Shown: in pieces, positions 18,441 to 29,937 of the stretch | How positions within the stretch are numbered: position 1 is the stretch's first letter | How the letters are laid out: the number at the start of each line of letters is the position of its first letter | Notes under the pieces: model-generated | Seen by the model: only the letters and a program-made list of their open reading frames with translations | What the model was told of the DNA's origin: nothing | The model's database searches: none | Translations under genes and position numbers: made by a program | Source: Priapulus caudatus | Taxonomy: Eukaryota; Priapulida; Priapulimorpha; Priapulimorphida; Priapulidae | DNA: 64,000 nucleotides | Assembly (NCBI RefSeq): GCF_000485595.1 | Contig: NW_014577074.1 | Location: forward strand, 645,307 to 709,306 | Direction of reading: 5' to 3'

Positions 18441-21400
18441 TCATGGCTGCTGCTTCTTTCGCTTTTTCAGCGATGGTTTCTCGAATGATTGCTTCATGCC
18501 ACCTGCGTGGGCAGCCTGGAACTTCAGGTTTTGCGTCGTGTCTGCTGTCCACGGCGCATCAAACTGAGTCGTATCCTGGTCGACCAAATGCGTGTACTTA
18601 GTACGTCCAGAACGACCGAAGTTCTTCACCTGAAAGATAATAGATTGTGGCAGGGAAAAATACTCAGGTGTCAAATTACAGCAATTTAATAATAAAAACC
18701 TACCTAAATCCAAGTAGGGCAACAACAACAGCAATGTTTTATTAATAATATTTAGAGGGGCGTCCTCAATTATCAAAATTATCGCACGTTTACTGACATC
18801 ATAGTTTATCATTCCCATCCTCTTAACATGTACACAATAAAATCTTGATTTTTCAGATTTAGTCAGAAGGTACGAATTGTCCCCGTTTCCCCAACAGATG
18901 GTTTGTGCTTATACAAGCAGTAATGTGGGGCATTAGATCAACATATTAGGAGCACATAAACGCAGACATGTGGTTAAAAAGTCTCAATCTTAAGAAAGTT
19001 TAGCAATATAGTAAACCAACAAACAGCACCATACCTGCATAACCTTTGGCAAAATCGTTTTGTCAAAGTGATCCTCAAGTGTTGCCGATGAGAAATCTTG
19101 CTTAAGAACAGTATCTTCTTCATCCTAAATATATGATAAAAAGTTCAAAATGACGTGTATTGTAGAAACAGCCAATCGCCGTCTGAAATTCACAGACAGA
19201 ATTAAAACTGTACCTTCACATTATCTTGTCATTTAAAAACACCTGACTGTAATGAGCTACTATTATACTATATGCATAACGTTTCAAGGTACATAGTTCT
19301 GGACAGATGATAAAAGAAAGTGCTTGTCACAAGAAAATAGTGTTTATTAAAAGCTATTGATTACACGTTTTTGATACATGTTTATCGTACTTACCAAATA
19401 AAAAGCACCTCGGTGAAAGTACTTTTGTAAAAACTTGTATTTTCCTTTTGTTGCCTTGTTGGTGACAACTTTTGGGTTCATTCTTAATTCTGCTCTACGC
19501 TCTTCCTCTGTCATATTGTGGTAACGTTCGACTTCCAATTTTTCACGCTCATTTCTATAATATAAGACAGTCGGGTTTTCATTATTTAATGCAATACTCT
19601 CAATTCCACCAGTCTTTCCTTTGGGTAATCTCTGTTGGGCCAGAAGAAAAGGCAAAATAAAAATTCAAAGAGATAAACCAAAAAGGGTAAAAAAGAAATC
19701 ATGCCATAATGGCATGTGCAAACTTTTGCTCTCTGGCCACACAAAACACAGACTAATTTTCAAATGACTCTATCTATTAGTAATGACCAAAATCTAATGA
19801 CTGCAAACAAATGCAAACTACCCTCTAGGCAAAAAGTACTTTATAGTTTGATTACTGCCATGCCACGCTAAGAAAGAATTGATACGCACGCTTCACGTTC
19901 ATCCTTGTCACGCTTAATCCTCTTTAGCTCACGCACTTTCCAGGCTTCATACTCGGCTTCATCATTCTCATCATCGGTGTTGACGAGAGCTACAGCACTC
20001 TTCAAGTCCTTCTCTGCCATCAGCTCTTTCCTGGCTTCATCTTCCACGATCTAACCAAAACAGAAATGGATGAAATACATAAATATTCTGCGACCTAACA
20101 AAGACAGAAATAGATGAAAATTTGCTCGAGTTCTGTAATCTAACTAAGACATAAACAAGTGAAAGTTAATTAATCTTTTATGATGTAATTAATAGAGCAA
20201 TGGATAATAATTCATTGATCTTACATGATGTAAGCTATACAGAGATGAATTATAATACTATAATAACTAGAAAGGGCAGTTGTCGCCAACTACATGTATC
20301 CCCCGTGTTCTCCCCAAGATGTGTAAGTATACAAAGTTTGGTCACGCTAGGTCAATTAGGGGCCAAGTTATAGAGTGGAAGGGAAATATGATGAAGGTCA
20401 AGGTAAAGGTCTAATAAAGGTCGCAGTGACCAGGTTTTGGGACGCTGCTCACCTTCTCCCCAAGATGTGTAAGTATACCAAGTTTGGTAGCGCTAGGTCA
20501 ATTAGGGGCCGAGTTAGAGCGGAAGGGAAATATGATAAAGGTCAAGGTAAAGGTTAAATAAAGGTCACAGTGACCTGGTTTTGGTACGCTGCTCACCTTC
20601 TCCCCAAGATGTGTAAGTATACCAAGTTTGGTAGCGCTAGGTCAATTAGGGGCCAAGTTATAGAGTGGAAGGGAAATATGATGAAGGTCAAGGTAAAGGT
20701 CTAATAAAGGTCGCAGTGACCTGGTTTTGGTACTCTGCACACCTTCTCCCCAAGATGTGTAAGTATACCAAGTTTGATCACGCTAGGTCAATTAGGGGTC
20801 AAGTTATAGAGCGGAAGGGAAATTCTCTGCGGCGGACCGAGCGGCGGTGGCTGGGGAGACATGAAACCATAGTATCCCCGCCGACTTCGTCGCGGAGGAT
20901 ACAATAACTAGAAATATACGGTGATTGAATTTACCTCAGTATAAATAAATGATTCCCACCTCAAGATAATGTATTTCGGTGTAATTCTCAGAGATAGCAT
21001 TTAATATATAAACTAGAGCACTCAGAGAGCACAGACCTCCGCCAAGGCAGCTGAATTATCTCAATGTGAAATTTTTTATTAATTAATTAATTAATTAAGT
21101 GGAGCGTGCAGGTGGGGGAGGACTGTGGTTGCCCCTTAGCCTGTGGTTGCGTGTTTGTAAGTCTACAGCCAGCGCACCTAGCAGAAGTGAACTGAAACGT
21201 GCATGTTCACAAACCCACAAACACACAAACCAACACTTAAACACACGCCGGTGAAAACATAACCCCCGCCAAGCCCCTGGCGGAGGTAATAAATCACAGA
21301 AACATATTGTAAACTTGTGAGTTTCACATCAATTCTCAAATAATGGCAGGTACTGTGTGGGTGTACGTAGGTGTATGAGTGGGCATGTGTGTGAATACTG

Positions 21401-24400
21401 CTAAAAGCTGCGTTGCTGTGAAAAACACCAGTGGCACTTAGATTATCAACTCACAGGTGTCCTCATGGGGTGCCAAAAAATATCCATTAACAGTAATAGT
21501 AAGTATGAATTTTTGCTATAGCACCATATACTTGTATCATGGCAATCATATTAGGCCTAAAAATTACGCAGTAGAAAAATAATCAATTGTTGCCAAGCCA
21601 GTCAGCATCCCATGGGACGATGCTGACAGAGGGGATATGTGCAGGGCATTGACTGCCATTTCAATTCGGCAACAGACAGCAGAGTAATAATTGGAGTAGT
21701 ACAATAATCAGTTATAATAGCATCGGTTATACCATGCCAATTTACTACATTAAGGCCTAAGAAATATTCAGGAGAGCAAGAATAAATTCTTGTCAAGCCA
21801 GTCAGCTTCCCCTGGGACGATGGTGACACAGGATCATCATATATGTGAAGAGCATTAGCTGCCATTTCAATACAGGCAACAGGCACCAAAGTAATTGGAG
21901 TGGTACAACGATGAGCCGTAAGTTCCTTGGTATACTCCGAGCGAGAGACAGCGCGTAGGCAGCAGTCGGGAAGCCATCATTGAGTCTGTGCTCGCCCTGC
22001 CATCAGGGTGCAAGCGAGAGACAGCGAATAAATAACAGTGTTGCACTGACAAGGCCGACAAGACAAGGCTGCATGAGCTTCTATCACCGTAGCAGATGAT
22101 GACGATGCTTGCTCTCCTGCTGTTAGTCTGCTCACTGAAGTCAGTCTGTGCGCTAACTTGTCACGACTGGGATGGGGCAACACTAGGATCCAACGCTGCG
22201 TTTCAAGGGAAAACAATCAAGGACAACGAAATTAACGGTACCACGCCTTTGACGCTGAGGTATGTAGAAACGATCGGTTGTGATTTTGTTACATGAACAG
22301 TATTGTGCAACCAATTTAGTTAAACAACTTATACAACTTATTACACGATCAAGCTGATGTGCTTACCAAGACCTTTTCTGTCAGCGTATCGATAGCTCTT
22401 CCCCTTTTTTAAATAAACCTCAGCTAAACGACTATATAGGACATCATCTAGCAGTTGTGTATTTGCATGCACTATCTCATATTCACTGGCTCACATACCA
22501 CAATTGTTAGTATAGTCGCAGCATTAACACACTTCGTTTAATCCAGTTCCAGCCGTAACAGCCTAACGTGTTTGGCAACCTGCATAAACGATCCAGATTG
22601 CTTCTCCGTCAACTACCAACAAGAAACTAGGGAATGCAAGAAATTCTCTGATGACTGGTACCGAGCTATGCCCAAGTTAGTTAACTCCACTGGCTGGGAT
22701 TTCCTCTATCTGGTAAGCTAGATCAGATGTCATAGGCTGTTTTGTTACTAGTTAACTAGTACTTTCAACACTATGATATTGTCTTGAAATGAGAAATAAC
22801 CAAAACAACGTTCCGATGCAGATGGATAAAGCTACACCTCTGGGCATGATTGACAAAACTATACCAGATGAGGCTCTATTGGGACAAAAAGTCAAACGCC
22901 CCATAGGATTTGCGCGACTTGGTCAAGATTATGCGTGGGGGCCTCTTATAAACCAGAAGATGACAGTAGACCTGGGATCAATAGCACAGATGGTTGGAAT
23001 TACACACAAGGTGAGGTGTACAGTACAATTCCACAGCATGCCGTAAAAAACGAAATATATTTGTGGCCAACCTTGCATAATAGAAGCAAGCTAGTAATTC
23101 AACTTTCATCCTCGCAGCCGATTTCATCTGAGAGATTTTGTTGCTTTTGTCACTTTCAGGGATGCAAGTCATGCACTATTGCGAGATGGCTTGAAAAGTA
23201 CACTCTGTCATATTCCTTCGATGAAATCAGCTGGGAAGATTTGCCGGTAAGCTAATTGCACGTAAATAACCAACGCGGATAACATCAAATAGAAAGTTCT
23301 GTTTTACCCACTACTAAGATTTGATCTTTTTAACGTTTGTAACATACCTGGAAATAAAGAAATTGTAAAAAAAAGATTTGATCTTGATTAAATACTTTCG
23401 GTTAGAGCTGTGAGAATGTCCAGTCATCTAATGGATATACAACAGTGGCACTGTCGTAAGCTGCTTGCAACTTCTTACAGGAGCTGAATGGTAACACCGA
23501 TACAGACACCCCCGTCCACGACCAGCTTGACTTCACGGCTAGATATCTTCGTATCACCGCGGGAAAAACGTACAGTGCTAGAGAAGGCGCTGGAGGATTT
23601 CGCTTTGAGGTGTACGGATGCAGGTTAGAGTGATGTAATCATGGATCGTGCGTGTGTGAACGTGGAACGACATCATCATAACGGTTCCTGTCAGAAACCA
23701 ACGGTGAACAGTTCCCGCGTGGAACATTTTACCAAATTTAGAAGTTTCACACGGTTTCACCACTAGGTGCAGCTCAATTTTTATTATGAGCAACTAGAGT
23801 TTGAACAAATTTAGGTTAATCACGTCGATCACGGTAATCGTCATCAACAACCGTGTTTAACCAGGCAGTTGTCGAGCGATGTGAACCTTGGTTACTACAT
23901 GGCTGTTGTGCCATATCTCTTCTACTAAGTCTTATATGATCATTTGCTAGAAGTCTTCTACGATCGCACGATTAAGGGCAGCTAACAGTGAGCTGTTAGT
24001 CAAATTCCTTTGGCATGTGTATAATGCACGTGAGTATATAGAAGTCTACATTTGCTTTTTCGTGGGATTGAATTGATTTGTGTGTAAAGATTGCATATTA
24101 TCAACTGTATAAGCAACAATGAGCTGTTTTGGCATACACTTGGCGAACGCCCTGTCAGAGGGATATAGAAAATGGTTTTCATGATTACTAATGCATATCT
24201 ATTTATATATTGGGCGTGTCCTGCTGCTGCTGCTGCTGCTGCGACGCACTTGGTCGATATTACTGGTGCGTGGGTACCACTTCTACAGCATGGTTACTTA
24301 AGCTGCGTTTGCACTATAGATTTTTGTCAGCAAATCGTACCAATTGTCCATCTTGCCCCCGATGTGACCCCAATTACTGTAGTTGTATGTAGATTGCAGC

Positions 24401-27400
24401 ACTGCAGTACTGAAACACTGCAGTAAGAAGATGGACAATGGAGGAAGAAGACGTCTGTGCGCACCTGCTTATTGCATTAATGGTGAAAAACAAAAACAAA
24501 CAAAAAACGAAGAAGAAGAAGGCATTGGGTACGGCCATGAATAGGCAGAAGACCCCAATTAGGCGTTTATAACAGGTTATTACCCGAATTACTAAACGAA
24601 GACAAGGAAAGCTACCGAAACTTTCTTCGGATGTCAAAGGAGGAATTTGACTACATATCAGGGTGCGAAATTAACGGGAGTCCAGAGTCAAATACTCCCC
24701 GATTTACTGTCGGACTCCCTGATTTGACATATGCAGGCGTCCGTGTGACTCCCTGAAAATTCTGCCATACTAACTAGTTCGTTCCGGAGCACGGCCTCGC
24801 GGAATTACTGTTTTTTTTCAGATAATGTCCTGCATGAATCTTAAAAATAAGCACATGCGTTATTCTTAATATCTTTAATTTTGAACCTCAGACTGCGGAC
24901 TCCCTCATTTTGCTGCGGACTCCCTCTTTTTGAGGGTAGGGAGTCCAACGAAGGTTTTCTACCCCTGCATATTATGGCAAGTTAAGCCATACATTAAAAA
25001 AACAACAACGCACCTACGTCAAAGTTCACGTATCACGTGAAAGTTTTAAGCCAATTAGATTTATCCAACTCGCCGATTTCACGCATCCGAGTCGTGCAAA
25101 ATAGAAGACGTTCTATTTCTCCAACTCGGCGACTTGACTCCGACTCCGACTCGCCGTTTACACTATCGATTTTCAGCTGATTAGTTGGAATGCACTTGAA
25201 ATCGGTACGATTTGCTGACAAAAATCTATAGTGTAAACTGTAAATGCAGCTTTAGACCAATCGATCGTACTAGGTCCCTATATACAGAGAATTGCGACAA
25301 CCCAGGATTTGACGCCATATTGTTTCCAAATGGATCCACACTGCTGCCGCTCAAGTACAGCGCTGTATGGATACGCTGTACAATGGTCCGTAGTAATTAA
25401 TTAGACTAATCGTGCTTCAATAAACTCAAAATTCACAGAGATTATAGCTAAGACATGTGTCTATGTGTATCTAGATTTCTAGAAATGTTACTCAAATCGT
25501 TCGCGCCATATGATGGTTTAATTATACACTTTCTTACCGCCCATAGCCGTGCATATATTAGCCTGTGCGATACCGCGCGTAGATACTTGCTATAATTAAT
25601 TAAACCACTCGCGCTTCAATAAACTCAAGAATCACAGAGATCATAGATAACACATGTGTCTGTATGTATCTAGATATCTAGAAATGTAACTCAAATTGTT
25701 CGCGCCATAATAATATTATGATAGTTTAATTGTACACTTTCTTACCGCCCATAGCCGTGCGTATATTAGCCTGTGCGATACCGCGCGTAGATACTTCCTA
25801 TAATTAATTAAACCACTCGCGCTTCAATAAACGACATATTTATTGCACTCATTGCACCCATAAGCACAGCAGCCAGTCATTTTGGAAGAAAATGACAACT
25901 GTAATTCACAAGATAAATGCGTTCCACTCTCCACTCGCTCGCGGCTGTAACATGTGTTTTTCACGTGTTGCATGAATTAGTCAGTGAAGCTATCCTAGGA
26001 GTTGTTGTAGTAATAGTCTATCTAGAGTCCCTATATACAATTTATCCCTTTGTATATAGGGACCCTAAGTCTATCTAGACACAGCGTCGCGCATCTTGTT
26101 GCGGCTGCATTGATGTTACAGGTTCTGGTTCTGGTCGCAAGAGAAAGCACACGCGCGTGTGCGTGGTTTTGTGTCTCTTTGTGCGATGTGTCTACACTTA
26201 CATCCTTATATATTATATCCCTTAATTACCTTATATCCCTTTGTATATAGGGACCCTATCTACACTGTGCCTCGTCTATGCGACGAACCTTAACTCGAGT
26301 TATGCGTTAACTCGAGTTAGCGATTATGGAGCGTCTACACGACAATATAGGGATGTATCTAGGGACCCTAGATCGTACAACATCATGGCTCCATCTTCTG
26401 GGAATTTTTATATTTTTCGCATCGTTGCTAGGGGCGGCATCATTAGATGTGAACGTGGCTGAATTTTGATGCATTTCCATCGACCTTACCGCAAAGCGCT
26501 CGGTTTATAATTTTCTTACTATTGATACAAAGGTAAGCCAGATATGCAAAAAATATGCACACAAATACAGCCAAATTGGCACATTTTGTGCAGTTTTCAT
26601 AGTTTCAGTGTCCCTGTCTCGGCTCTCACGCGCGACATTATTCTGACCCGTAGCCGAGGCATGCAGCGACTCGCCAAAACTGCAGATGCGCGAAGCGCCG
26701 AGGCAGCTCGTTAGAAAATAATAGGTAAATGCTTACAGCATGTTTTGACCTTGCTATGCAATTTTATCATAGCCTAATAAAGTGATTTTACAGATGTTAT
26801 ACCTAATAAAACTAGATTACTATGATGTAGGTGTATCGGCAAGGTGTCTTTTGAATAGGTGTATGTTAGTTGTGGGGGTGGAGAAGACTGCTAGCATTGC
26901 CGTCACCACCACCGTAGTAATAAATTACTTGCAGGTCGCGCAGGCCACGCCAAAAATAACACACGATGAGTTGTAGTAGACATGTGCACCACATGTCTAC
27001 CACAACTTACCCAGAGCTGATGTAGACTACATACGTACTAAAGTCATAATAAGTAGTATCTAGTTGCACCGTATACTTGCAATACATGTCACATACATTT
27101 CTGATGGACATTTCTCTGTGAAGATTTTTCATTTCTCTGTGCTGTTGTGATTTAATTGTGTTGTGGACTAATAAAAACTAGAAACGAGCAGTTGTCGCCA
27201 ACTACACGTATCCCCCGTGATCTAGTATGAATGGAATATCTGTGTAAGGACGTAAAAGGCAGGTAAAGTTAAATAAGTCACAAAGACAAAGGTTTGTTAG
27301 ACAACTGGTGTGCCTCAGATGTGCAAGTATATAGAATCTGGTTACCCTAGGAGGCCGAAGAGGAAATGTAAGTCGATGGTAAAAATCAAACTAAGGTCAA

Positions 27401-29937
27401 GGGTAATAGTGGTTTGGTATGTGACAGACCTTCTCCCCAAGATGTGTAAGCATACCAAGTTTGGTCGCGCTAGGTCAATTAGGGGCTGAGTTAGAGAGCG
27501 GAAGGGAAATATGATCAAGGTCAAGGTAAAGGTGAAATAAAGGTCGCAGTGACCTGGTGGGGCAGTTTTTACCCGATCTCGGATGATGTTCAAATTAGGC
27601 ATGAAGGTGCGTTATGGTAAAGCGAAGACGCCAATCGTTTTTGGTGTGGGCGGAGTCATCGTTACCATGGTAACAACATTTTTGTGGAAATATTGTAGAA
27701 CCTGTAACTTGTGCTGTTTTTACCCGATTGTCATGAAATTTCTATTTGTATTAAAATTTATATTTAAATTTATATATAGGTATATAATGTTATATATATA
27801 TATAGTATTTTGATGACAATCATAAATTTAAATACAAATTTTAATACAATGTTAAATTTAAATTTTTATTTTTAAATTTTATTTTTAAATTTTAATATAA
27901 ATTTAAATATAAATTTTAATACAAATAGAAATTTCATGACAATCGAGTAAAAAGTGCAGAAGCTACAGGTTCTAGAATATTTCGTCAAAAAATGTTGTTA
28001 CCATGGCAACGATGACTCCGCCCACACCAAAAACGATTGGCGTCTTCGCTTTACGATAACGCACCTTCATGCGAAATTTGAAGATGATCCGAGAAGAACT
28101 GCAGCCGGTAGAGCGTTCACAAGGAAATCTCTGCGGCGGCGGCGCGACGATGCCAAACCCAATTATAATCTAGACATAACTAATATTGCAATGAATAAAA
28201 ATAATTTTGCTAATTATATGGTATTGGTATACTTTTATCGTTTGTCTCCGCCTGTCTTCACCCATTTTCTTAGCTTCTGCTTCTAGCTCTTTCTGTTTTT
28301 GTGCTTCCCGCTCTTTTTCTTGAATTGTTATCCTATCCCTCCTAAAATGTATATAATTAATTCATTAGTACACATGTAATTTTTTGTATGCAACAGAATT
28401 TTTATACAACTACCTTTAGGACTGGTTCATATCTAGTAACGTTTAATTGACAGTAGGTTTCCACTGCTACTTTTAAGAGTATGGGTTGATATATCATCAT
28501 AACTAATAAATTAAATTAAAATGCTATATTTTAAAAATGACATGCAATAAAACTGTTTAGATTATGTGCTTAGAGACTAATTGCAATAAGAATTATACAC
28601 ATGATTTACCTACAAGATGTGGAAAAAAGTATGTACTTACACTTAGTTCTTACTTACTTTCTAACAAAAACGGGTTTGAGTCTTGGTGCTGATTCATCTT
28701 CCGAGTCAGAGTACTCTTCATATTCACTTGACTCATGTGCACTCTCCTCTCCTGATTTCTCTTCCTCTACGTCCATCAGTTCCTGAATAAGATATCTAAA
28801 ACATTCAGCTACAGTTCAAGGTAATTTTTCTATGGTGTCTAAAATTGTAGCATATTAGCTCATCTAGTAATTAACCAAGTGAGACACCTAAATCGTCCTA
28901 CCTCTTCTTTCTGTTTCTCTTTAGCACGTTCTCTGAGCATTCTCCTCCTCCTCTCAAGCTCCTCTTCATCTAGCTCCTCCTCATCATCATCTTCACTACT
29001 CTCATCATCAGGTCGATGTCTATGCACAACCCTTTCTTCCTCTTCCTCGTCTTCATCACTACTTCTGGCTAATACTTCAGGCCGATGAATGTGTCTGTGT
29101 CTTTCGACCCTGTATTCAGGATGAAGTATTAAAAAGTAGCAGGTGTTAGAAGTATGTGTCACACTGTTTTTGAAGGGAAGCATTATAATTGGTTTCCTCT
29201 TATAATAAATGAAACACGCTACGCAACATGATATGTCCATAATTATTATTACGTGCATCACACTCTAGTTACTTGGAACATGATTATATATACCAAACGT
29301 GCACATAATCCCAGTGAGTGAAGTTATGGTTAGCCATTCTTCACCCTTACCTCTCCTCTCTGTCTATGTGTTGCTGCTTCAGTCTTCTTAGACGTGGATC
29401 ATCTTTTTCTTTCTCATCTTCCTCATCTCCTGATGGAATGTGCTCTCTAACTTTCTGGATGACGAAGTCCTCGTCTTGCTCGTCTTCACTAGATGAACCA
29501 CCTGCATACTCTGGCCGTTTTCCAGACACGTATCGACTGACTTTGACTTTCTGCATCACAAATTCACCTAAAAGGGGTTTGAAAATTATTATGTAAACAT
29601 ATACAATAATTAATTTATAATCTCGATATTCTAACATTCGTAAACATAGGCCCAAGGATAGAGAACATGGATGATGGGTCCCAATAAAACCAATGTGCCT
29701 AACCCTAACCCTAATCCTAACCCTAGCCATAACCCTAACCTATTATATTGATGTAAATGACATTGGTTTTATTGGGACCCATGTTCTCTATCCTTGAACC
29801 TAAACATAAACAATTTACGGCACACAGTAACAATACACTGTACGTGTACGCTGTCTGTACTTGCCCTTATCATTTCTAACAGCTACAGCCCCAGCTGTAG
29901 ACTGAATCGGTGTTGGTCCTGCTGGAAGCTTCTCCAT
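18441..29937 (-). CDS. MFAP1: Microfibrillar-associated protein 1 (spliceosomal factor)
   Basis: Nine exons on the minus strand: 29937-29865, 29567-29351, 29109-28902, 28782-28658, 28341-28233, 20050-19890, 19554-19395, 19124-19035 and 18629-18441 (TGA). The phases close to 443 aa; human MFAP1 is 439 aa. Seen: N-terminal [29 protein letters not shown], acidic Ser/Glu/Asp blocks with a basic [15 protein letters not shown] segment, LNTDDENDE-like [49 protein letters not shown] and [20 protein letters not shown], all MFAP1 landmarks. Despite its name the protein acts in the nucleus in the spliceosomal B complex (established). Intron 1 starts with GC (AAG-G|GCAAGT), a GC-AG intron. Intron 5 is 8,182 bp and hosts a complete opposite-strand gene plus several repeats, while the other introns are short. 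Confidence 0.97.
20268..20912 (+). repeat. ~145-bp tandem repeat array inside a dispersed element (MFAP1 intron 5)
   Basis: Four copies of a ~145-bp unit; 'tccccaagatgtgtaagtat' starts near 20311, 20457, 20601 and 20747. The array begins 'gggcagttgtcgccaactac' and ends 'cttcgtcgcggaggataca', with 'aataactagaaa' on both sides. A single-unit relative begins at 27193, so the array grew inside a mobile repeat. Not CRISPR: there are no unique spacers. Confidence 0.85.
21011..21287. repeat. Dispersed repeat with cctccgccaagg / cttggcggggg foldback ends
   Basis: Left 'gacctccgccaaggcagctg' and right 'ccgccaagcccctggcggag' are partly inverted. It contains (TTAA)n near 21080. No coding capacity. Confidence 0.6.
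21546..21913 (+). repeat. Two-copy direct duplication (~205-bp period) upstream of the nested secreted-protein gene
   Basis: Units at about 21546-21710 and 21752-21913 share 'ttaggcctaa', 'aagccagtcagc', 'tgggacgatg.tgaca', 'actgccatttcaa' and 'taattggagt.gtacaa' in order. They lie 180-550 bases upstream of the ATG at 22096 and could include its promoter, which is inference. Confidence 0.7.
22096..23633 (+). CDS. Secreted PAN/apple + F5/8 type C (discoidin) domain protein, nested in MFAP1 intron 5
   Basis: Five exons: 22096-22259, 22547-22712, 22822-23010, 23160-23246 and 23481-23633 (TGA). All introns are GT-AG, 100-290 bases long; phases close to 252 aa. Residues 1-19 form a signal peptide ([19 protein letters not shown]). 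Residues about 55-110 look like a PAN/apple module ([19 protein letters not shown]..., CKKFSDDW) with paired cysteines. From about residue 130 it matches a discoidin fold: [56 protein letters not shown] and GFRFEVYGC. Such domains bind glycans, lipids or protein ligands outside the cell, so a lectin or adhesion role is inferred. ATG 22096 was chosen because it gives the signal peptide. The gene lies wholly inside an intron of the opposite-strand MFAP1. Confidence 0.88.
24511..24658 (+). pseudogene. Remnant of PIF/Harbinger (HARBI1-like) transposase, N-terminal part
   Basis: One frame reads RRHWVRP, an in-frame TGA (24538-24540), then [20 protein letters not shown] and [19 protein letters not shown], the pattern found before the DDE domain in Harbinger transposases. 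It stops at the insertion of another element at 24659, and no DDE domain remains, so it is inactive. Confidence 0.8.
24659..24967. mobile_element. 309-bp CAGGG...CCCTG element inserted in the Harbinger transposase remnant
   Basis: Begins 'cagggtgcgaaattaacggg', ends 'tttctacccctg', and has perfect CATAT direct repeats on both sides. It carries 'gactgcggactccctc' and 'agggagtcc' foldbacks; the right half also occurs at about 11738-11860 ('ataagcacatgcgttatt...'). Same group as 7319-7676. Confidence 0.85.
25409..25830 (+). repeat. Tandem duplication, ~200-bp unit, two copies plus the start of a third
   Basis: 'gcttcaataaac' opens units near 25410, 25611 and 25820. The copies share 'cttaccgcccatagccgtgc' and 'gcctgtgcgataccgcgcgt'. 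No coding signal. Lies in MFAP1 intron 5. Confidence 0.85.
26027..26067. mobile_element. 41-bp palindromic insertion with 12-bp flanking direct repeat
   Basis: GTCCCTATATACAA folds on TTGTATATAGGGAC with a short loop. AGTCTATCTAGA lies directly on both sides (26015-26026, 26068-26079). Related 'gtccctatatac' or 'tatatagggacc' pieces occur near 25273, 26240 and 26344, so the local region has several copies or parts. Confidence 0.7.
26968..27007. repeat. 40-bp palindrome
   Basis: AGTTGTAGTAGACATGTG pairs with CACATGTCTACCACAACT, with one mismatch and a tiny loop. No clear flanking duplication, so insertion is not shown. Inside MFAP1 intron 5. Confidence 0.6.
27193..28160. repeat. Relative of the 20268-20912 element with a large internal inverted duplication
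   Basis: Begins 'gcagttgtcgccaactacac', contains one 'tccccaagatgtgtaag' unit, and ends 'aaatctctgcggcggcggcg' like the 20.8-kb end. Inside, about 27566-27760 and 27899-28100 are inverted copies ('ccaatcgtttttggtgtggg', 'gttaccatggtaacaacatt') around an AT-only centre. Its right edge lies about 70 bases from MFAP1 exon 5 (28233). Confidence 0.8.
29649..29800. mobile_element. TIR element carrying a CCCTAA/TTAGGG array (copy 2), MFAP1 intron 1
   Basis: Same ~36-bp inverted ends as 12819-13087 ('aaggatagagaacatgg...') and an internal (ccctaa)n-type array at about 29698-29738. It is 152 bp against 269 bp, the difference being array length and an AT-rich segment. It sits 82 bases from exon 2 (29567). 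Confidence 0.85.

Larger units (their letters stand above)
24301..25251 (+). mobile_element. Broken PIF/Harbinger-type DNA transposon, interrupted by another element
   Basis: Inverted ends 'agctgcgtttgcactataga' and its near-inverse at the right, joined to 'ttttgtcagcaaatcgtacc', about 45 bp in all. TTA target duplications lie at 24298-24300 and 25252-25254, as expected for PIF/Harbinger. It contains a piece of Harbinger transposase (24511-24658) cut by a 309-bp element (24659-24967). Confidence 0.85.

Noticed and set aside
20375-20907. Repeat units considered as a CRISPR-like array or coding repeats
   Set aside because: Directly abutting 145-bp units without unique spacers, in an animal intron; satellite-like.
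25212-25400. Possible extra exon of the nested secreted gene ([15 protein letters not shown]...)
   Set aside because: Begins inside the Harbinger terminal repeat; the discoidin domain is already complete with a stop at 23633.
28879-29088. Plus-strand poly-Ser open frame
   Set aside because: Antisense shadow of the acidic Glu/Asp exon of MFAP1.
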